Shown here piece by piece: positions 7,442-11,172 of a DNA stretch of 11,172 bases. Origin of the DNA: DASRLE01 sp964558455 (GTDB lineage: Bacteria; Verrucomicrobiota; Verrucomicrobiia; Limisphaerales; Palsa-1400); the NCBI GenBank assembly GCA_964558455.1, contig CAZLEE010000149.1, forward strand, positions 1 through 11,172, in the 5' to 3' direction. Every line of letters starts with the position of its first letter. Position 1 is the first letter of the stretch. The notes beneath the pieces were generated by a model, which was given only the letters and a program-made list of their open reading frames with translations, was not told the DNA's origin and made no database searches. A program made the translations under genes and the position numbers.

Positions 7442-8068
7442 ATGAGCCGATACTGTAAAATAGTTGTGTTGCCGGAAGACGCGGAACACGCCGCTCTGGC
7501 AAGAGGATTTTTTCAAGGGCGCAATGTGGATACCAGGTGTTACACGCTTACGTCCCATTGGACCGGCAGCAACGGAAATAATGCCGCCGTTCGCCGTTGG
7601 TTTTGCGAAGAAATACGTTTTCAAGCCAGCCGGCTTGGCCCACGAGAGTCCATCCTCGCCTTGATTGACGAAGACGGCCAGGGCTTGGAGGCTCGCCGGA
7701 ATGAGATTAAAAACGATCTAAAATCACTCGGCCTGCCGGATATCAATCCATCTGAAGGGCGGTGTCTTGTGCTGCCCATGCGAAACGTGGAGACTTGGAT
7801 GGTTTGGGCGGCTCGCTGGCAAGCTGCCGGTTGCCCTGCTTCTCCCACAGCCCCGTCCGGTTGCCTGCCCGTAAGCGAGTTGAATGATTACAAACGCTTC
7901 AAAACTCCCGACGGAAATCCTTTGCCGGAGGAACCGTTGCAAAACGCGTATAAGACTGGCAAGGCAATCGCCAGCCTCGATCCGGCTGCGCCGCCTTCCG
8001 GGCTGCCTCCGGCGCTCCAAGCCGTTCTTCAACCGCTGAGTGAATTTCTCCGTTGCGCCAGGCTTTGA
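7442..8068 (+). CDS. small TOPRIM-like protein (DUF4276-like), probable effector partner of the ATPase
   Basis: This is a 208-residue soluble protein. It opens with a strand and acidic motif, KIVVLPEDAEHAAL (6-19), in the place where TOPRIM/DUF4276 proteins carry an acidic VEG-type motif. A second strand ends in ILALIDEDGQG (71-81), an hhhhDxD motif with D76 and D78 as likely metal ligands. LPMRNVETWMVWA (111-123) matches the N/I-E-x-W motif typical of DUF4276 and related families. The C-terminal third (NDYKRFKTPDG, then a Pro-rich stretch and a short helix) is unassigned. TOPRIM-fold partners of AAA ATPases are often nucleases or RNases in OLD-like and PARIS-like systems; whether this one cuts DNA, tRNA or nothing is unknown. 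The ATG at 7442 follows the ATPase stop by 29 bases. The open frame reaches back to 7274, but that part overlaps the end of the ATPase gene in another frame. Family assignment is by motif only. Confidence 0.7.
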   Translation: MSRYCKIVVLPEDAEHAALARGFFQGRNVDTRCYTLTSHWTGSNGNNAAVRRWFCEEIRFQASRLGPRESILALIDEDGQGLEARRNEIKNDLKSLGLPDINPSEGRCLVLPMRNVETWMVWAARWQAAGCPASPTAPSGCLPVSELNDYKRFKTPDGNPLPEEPLQNAYKTGKAIASLDPAAPPSGLPPALQAVLQPLSEFLRCARL

Positions 8069-8180
8069 ACGCCAGCGTCAGTAGCCGGACTTTTTGCAGT
8101 ACGGTCTGCCAGATTGTGCTGGGAGAACCTGATTTGTGTGCGGGGGGGTGACAGAAGTGGGTTGATCTGATCGAAAACAG
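8069..8180. other. convergent intergenic region between the TOPRIM-like and GNAT genes
   Basis: This holds 112 bases between two genes that read towards each other. It contains a run of seven G (8142-8148) and the right copy of GTGACAGAA. No convincing hairpin followed by a T-run was found in either direction, so transcription termination for the two genes is not explained. No coding potential was recognised. Confidence 0.5.
8148..8156 (+). repeat. 9-bp direct repeat GTGACAGAA, right copy
   Basis: This is the perfect partner of 6088-6096, 2,060 bases away, on the far side of the two-gene plus-strand cassette. The bases just outside the nine do not match (a versus g on both sides). Nine bases is a common length for a target-site duplication, but chance cannot be excluded. 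Confidence 0.35.
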
Positions 8181-8633
8181 TTACCGGACGAGAAGCCGTT
8201 CCAGTATTTGGTAGTTGGTGCGGGCGAGGCCGAGACGGCGGTAAACCTCCTGCGCGTGCGTGTTGTGGTTGTCAACGTAAAGGCGGAAGCCGCAGACGTC
8301 CGGGCTTTTGCGGGCCTGTTCATCAATGTGGGCCAGGAGGGATTTGAAAACGCCCTTGGAACGAAAATCCTTATGCACATAGACGCTTTGCAGCCACCAG
8401 AAATTGCCGTTGCGCCAATCGCTCCATTCGTAAGTGACGAGCAGGAGGCCGATCAGCCGCCCGTCTTCGCAGGCGGCGAAATAGGTTCCCCGGCTTGGAT
8501 CGCGCAAGACCGCTTCAACCCCGGGCCGCACCACGGCCGGATCAAGCGTCATGCCCTCGCTTTCCAGGGCGAGGACAACATTGAACTCAGTGATCACCGC
8601 CGCGTCCGACATGGTTGCTTTCCTGATGTCCAT
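8181..8633 (-). CDS. GNAT-family N-acetyltransferase
   Basis: This 150-residue single-domain protein fits the GNAT fold, which transfers an acetyl group from acetyl-CoA to an amine. The N-terminus MDIRKATMSDAAVITEFN is the first strand and helix. RGTYFAACEDGRLIGLLLVTYEWSD covers the central strands. Motif A is LQSVYVHKDFRSKGVFKSLLAHI (about 89-111), with RSKGVF as the pyrophosphate-binding Q/RxxGxG/A loop; the final G/A position is F, a mild deviation. The C-terminal half has FRLYVDNHNTHAQEVYRRLGL, the usual motif B, where NxxAxxxYxxxGF is typical. Length is standard. The substrate cannot be told from sequence. It begins 14 bases after the hpt stop on the same strand, so it is probably the second gene of an hpt-GNAT unit. 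No Shine-Dalgarno sequence is visible before the ATG. Confidence 0.88.
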   Translation of the reverse strand: MDIRKATMSDAAVITEFNVVLALESEGMTLDPAVVRPGVEAVLRDPSRGTYFAACEDGRLIGLLLVTYEWSDWRNGNFWWLQSVYVHKDFRSKGVFKSLLAHIDEQARKSPDVCGFRLYVDNHNTHAQEVYRRLGLARTNYQILERLLVR

Positions 8634-8647
8634 ATTAAAGGATTGCG

Positions 8648-9280
8648 CTAGCCGGCCACGCCGCCCGGAGTGGCGGGTTTGATCCCCGGCGGGAGCGGGG
8701 GGATGACGTCCGGGTGTTGATACATTTTCGGACGGAGCACGCCGACAAAGGGAAGGTTGCGGTAACGCTCCGCGTAATCCAGTCCGTAGCCGACCGCGAA
8801 TTGGTCGGGAATCTCAAATCCGACGTAGTCCGCGCTGATCTTTGCCACCCGGCGCGCCGGTTTGTCCAGCAGCACGCAAATCTTCATCCGGCGCGGGCGC
8901 TGTTTGCCCAGTTTGGCCGTGACCTGGCTGAGGGTTCTGCCGGTGTCAAGAATATCGTCCACCACCAGGACGTCGCGCCCGCTGACGTTCAGCCGCAGTT
9001 CCTTGGTGAAAACGAGGTCGGACGACACCGTGCCCGCCCTGTAACTGGAAACGCCGATGAAATCCAGGCGCAGGGGCAGGGAAAGGCGCCGCAGCAAATC
9101 CGCCAGGAAAACAACCGTGCCGTTGAGCAGGGCCACGACGACGAGATCACCCCCGGCAAAATCCTTCTGGATTTGGCGCGCCAGGGAACGCACCCGGCGG
9201 GCCAGTTGCTCCTCGGAAATAAGGACGTACTCAATTTCTCCGCGCCAGCGTCGCGGCGGTTTTTGATGGTCTTGGATCAT
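8648..9280 (-). CDS. hpt: hypoxanthine phosphoribosyltransferase
   Basis: This 210-residue cytosolic enzyme of purine salvage converts hypoxanthine (and often guanine) with PRPP to IMP or GMP. The PRPP-binding signature is VLVVDDILDTGRT at about 104-116, with the acidic pair D108/D109. LLNGTVVFLADLLRRL (51-66) is the conserved early helix. VSSYRAGTVSS (77-87) covers the flexible catalytic loop, and DYVGFEIPDQFAVGYGLDYAERYRNLPFVGVL (about 151-182) is the purine-binding end. The catalytic domain is normal; the protein then carries a Pro/Gly-rich tail (IPPLPPGIKPATPGG) of about 20 residues beyond the usual end. I chose the ATG at 9280; an in-frame TTG at 9295 would add five residues. The GNAT gene follows after 14 bases. 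A long inverted repeat lies just upstream of the start. Confidence 0.93.
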   Translation of the reverse strand: MIQDHQKPPRRWRGEIEYVLISEEQLARRVRSLARQIQKDFAGGDLVVVALLNGTVVFLADLLRRLSLPLRLDFIGVSSYRAGTVSSDLVFTKELRLNVSGRDVLVVDDILDTGRTLSQVTAKLGKQRPRRMKICVLLDKPARRVAKISADYVGFEIPDQFAVGYGLDYAERYRNLPFVGVLRPKMYQHPDVIPPLPPGIKPATPGGVAG

Positions 9281-9292
9281 TGTCGCAAGAAT

Positions 9293-9335
9293 CAAATTTT
9301 AAGTCCAAAGCGGCGGCGGGGAAGCTTAAAATTGG
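9293..9335. repeat. inverted repeat in the leader of hpt
   Basis: The arms CAAATTTTAAG (9293-9303) and CTTAAAATTGG (9325-9335) pair over 11 bases with one mismatch around a 21-base loop. The structure sits between the stop of the phosphoesterase gene (9346) and the hpt ATG (9280), 12 bases before that ATG. The stem is AT-rich and no U-run follows it on the minus strand, so it is not a typical intrinsic terminator. It could be an operator, a leader hairpin or a weak terminator. Confidence 0.5.
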
Positions 9336-9345
9336 TCCATCTGCT

Positions 9346-11172
9346 TTAGTCGTCGTCGGGCGTTTTTTGCGCCGCCCATTGCGGATAGGGTTGGCGGGTT
9401 CCCTTGACGGCGCGCCAGAGGATGCGGTTGAGTTGGTCTTCCGGGCATTGATCCGCCTCGGCCAGGGGAAGTCGCGCGGAGGCGCGGGCGTCCTTGCGCA
9501 GTTGGGGGTCGGAAATCTTTTTCGGGTCGGGATTCATATCATCCAGCCGGACGAGATTGGGCACGGAATCAAACGGGGTCAGGTCGGGCGTGTTGGTGAA
9601 ACAGTCAAACATGGGGGTGGCGGTTGCGTCCATTTGATTCATGGGCGGCAGGCACAGCATCAGTTCGATGGTGCGCAAGAGGCTGGTGGTGTTGTAAGGG
9701 GTGGACACGATCTGGCCGCGCTTCGTGTAAGGACTGGCCACAAAAGCCGTGGTGCGGTAGGCGCTGGCGTGATCCCATCCCGCCTGCGGATCGTCTTCGA
9801 TGGAGAAAATACAGGTTTGAGGCCAAAACCGGCTGTGGCTGACCGCCTCGATCACCTGTCCGAAAGCCAGATCGTTGTCCGCCACCTGCGAGGCGGGTTT
9901 GGGCGATCCGGCCAGCGCGCCGGAGGTGTGGTTGTTGGGCAGCCACAAAATCAGCAGATCGGGCAGCGCGCCGGTTTGCCCGGATTTTTTCAGATCGGCA
10001 ATGAATTGCGACGCGCGGTAAATATCCGGCACATCCAGATTCCACCCAAAACCGTTGGTCGCCACGTACGGGACGAGCGATCCAATATGCGGCTCGCTCC
10101 ACAAACTGAGATCGCCGCCGCCGTTGGTGAAGTCCCGGTAAAAATCAAGGAAACGCGGCTGCCGCTGATGAGGCGTGTTCCAGCGCCAGCGGGCAAAGGT
10201 GAATTCTCCATAGACCCGCAGGGATTTGCCGCGCGCAATCGCATCGTCCCAGATGAAACCCGCCGGGGAATAAGCCAGGGCATCCACCTCGTTGGTTTGC
10301 GCGCCGGCCGGATAACTGCGCGGAAAACCGGCGAACGATTTTTCCATGTAATCGGTGGCGATGGCGCTGTCGGTCCATTCGTGGCCGTCGGAACTTTTTG
10401 CGCCGGAACAATAGGTGTGATCCAGCAGCGTGAATTCGCGCGCGAGCTTGTGCTGGTTGGGGGTCGTGTTTTTCCCGAATATGCAAAGCGACGGGTCGCT
10501 GTCGCCTTCGCCCATGTCACCCAGCACCTGGTCATAGGTGCGGTTTTCTTTGATAATATATATGACATGCTTGAAAACGGACGGCTCGCCCGCCCGTTCC
10601 GGCACCGGGCAGGGGGATTGGCCCGGGCGCGGCGGAAGCTTGGCCCCGGCCAGCAGCGGATAACGCATGTCCGCCAGCGCCTGCCGCGTGTAGGCGGCCA
10701 AACGGTCCGCCGATGGCGCCGGCACGAGGGAAATGGAGCCGTTGCACAAGCCGGTGGTGAATTCCGGACGCCCGCCGGATGTGTTCGTGAGGCCGGGATG
10801 GAGTCCCTTGATATTCGCCACGCAAATGGTTTTGTCCTTCGCATCAAACGCCACCGCCCCGGGAAACCAGCCCACCGGTATCAATCCCTCCAGTTCGGAA
10901 TCGCCCGGCTTGAAATGGATCACGGCCACGGCGTTTTGCGTGCCGTTGCAGACGTAAAGTTTTTTCCCCGATTTATCGAAGGCCAGGGCGTTGGGTTGCG
11001 CGCCGAAAAAGTCCCCCGCCTTCTGCCGCGCCCCGATGGTTTCCACGAGTTCTTCCGTGCGGGTGTCAATCACACTGGTGGTGTCGCTCCCGGCATTGGC
11101 CGCCGCCACATAACGCCCGTCGGGCGAAAGCGCCAGCGCCGATGCGTGCAGCCCGGTGAGAATTTCCTTTTG
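9346..11172 (-). CDS. beta-propeller (YncE-like) plus phosphoesterase-domain protein, N-terminus missing at the right edge
   Basis: The frame is open from the window edge, so the visible part is 608 residues. Numbering here starts at the first visible residue. Residues 1-125 contain propeller-type repeats: ALSPDGRYVAAANAGSDTTSVID, AFDKSGKKLYVCNGTQNAVAVI and AFDAKDKTICVANIKG. From about 200 a phosphoesterase domain (PF04185, alkaline-phosphatase superfamily, related to phospholipase C and acid phosphatases) begins with HVIYIIKENRTYDQ; KENRTYD is at 208-214. DGHEWTD (262-268), LPNNHTSG (411-418), SIEDDPQAGWDH (457-468, with E459, D460, D461 and H468) and SPYTKRG follow as likely metal or catalytic sites. 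Similar two-domain proteins are annotated as bifunctional YncE family/alkaline phosphatase proteins. They are generally exported, but the signal peptide would lie outside the window. The substrate is unknown. No adjacent gene clarifies its role. Confidence 0.85.
   Translation of the reverse strand, partial: QKEILTGLHASALALSPDGRYVAAANAGSDTTSVIDTRTEELVETIGARQKAGDFFGAQPNALAFDKSGKKLYVCNGTQNAVAVIHFKPGDSELEGLIPVGWFPGAVAFDAKDKTICVANIKGLHPGLTNTSGGRPEFTTGLCNGSISLVPAPSADRLAAYTRQALADMRYPLLAGAKLPPRPGQSPCPVPERAGEPSVFKHVIYIIKENRTYDQVLGDMGEGDSDPSLCIFGKNTTPNQHKLAREFTLLDHTYCSGAKSSDGHEWTDSAIATDYMEKSFAGFPRSYPAGAQTNEVDALAYSPAGFIWDDAIARGKSLRVYGEFTFARWRWNTPHQRQPRFLDFYRDFTNGGGDLSLWSEPHIGSLVPYVATNGFGWNLDVPDIYRASQFIADLKKSGQTGALPDLLILWLPNNHTSGALAGSPKPASQVADNDLAFGQVIEAVSHSRFWPQTCIFSIEDDPQAGWDHASAYRTTAFVASPYTKRGQIVSTPYNTTSLLRTIELMLCLPPMNQMDATATPMFDCFTNTPDLTPFDSVPNLVRLDDMNPDPKKISDPQLRKDARASARLPLAEADQCPEDQLNRILWRAVKGTRQPYPQWAAQKTPDDD

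Noticed and set aside
8081..8115. Possible terminator hairpin between the convergent genes
   Set aside because: The best stem (CGGAC with GTCTG) is five pairs with one wobble and a large loop, and the T-run lies inside the loop rather than after the stem.
8078..8380. Minus-strand open frame of 100 codons
   Set aside because: It overlaps most of the GNAT gene in another frame, and its Thr/Arg-rich translation has no family resemblance.
1..11172. CRISPR array, tRNA, rRNA or insertion sequence
   Set aside because: No regularly spaced repeats, tRNA-like cloverleaf, rRNA segments or transposase motifs were seen on either strand.

Overview
The window is 11,172 bases of GC-rich bacterial chromosome, coding almost throughout, with nine protein-coding genes. 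Two are cut by the window edges. No rRNA, tRNA, CRISPR array, transposase or integrase was seen. The protein style points to Verrucomicrobiota, probably the Pedosphaera/Limisphaerales side: a DUF2723-type membrane protein with an LDHWVTL start, a Dxs carrying GDAALTNG and NDNEWS, and an ECF sigma factor fused to a membrane domain. This placement is from recalled family resemblance, not from a search.

Layout. Seven genes read on the minus strand. Taken from the right edge in the direction of transcription they are: a beta-propeller/phosphoesterase protein (5' end outside the window); hpt and a GNAT acetyltransferase, 14 bases apart; the ECF-sigma/membrane fusion; the compact run xseB-dxs-rlmD (4-base overlap, then a 6-base gap); and the N-terminus of a DUF2723 membrane protein leaving at the left edge. 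Only two genes read on the plus strand. They form a cassette between the sigma gene and the GNAT gene: an SMC/ABC-like AAA ATPase followed 29 bases later by a small protein with TOPRIM-like (DUF4276-like) motifs.

How the genes work together. xseB-dxs-rlmD is a housekeeping transcription unit (exonuclease VII small subunit, first step of the MEP isoprenoid pathway, 23S rRNA m5U methylation). hpt-GNAT joins purine salvage to an acetyltransferase of unknown substrate. The sigma-fusion protein looks like a self-contained membrane-tethered regulator: sigma-2 and sigma-4, about six membrane helices, then a C-terminal domain with LTxxQ-like motifs. Repeated TGTCAC elements lie directly upstream of it and may be its own promoter.

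The best candidate for a little-described system is the plus-strand ATPase/TOPRIM-like pair. It resembles OLD-like and PARIS-like two-gene defence modules in general design. It is the only plus-strand unit, and a perfect 9-bp direct repeat (GTGACAGAA) sits in the intergenic DNA on each side, which suggests an inserted cassette. The defence role is inference.
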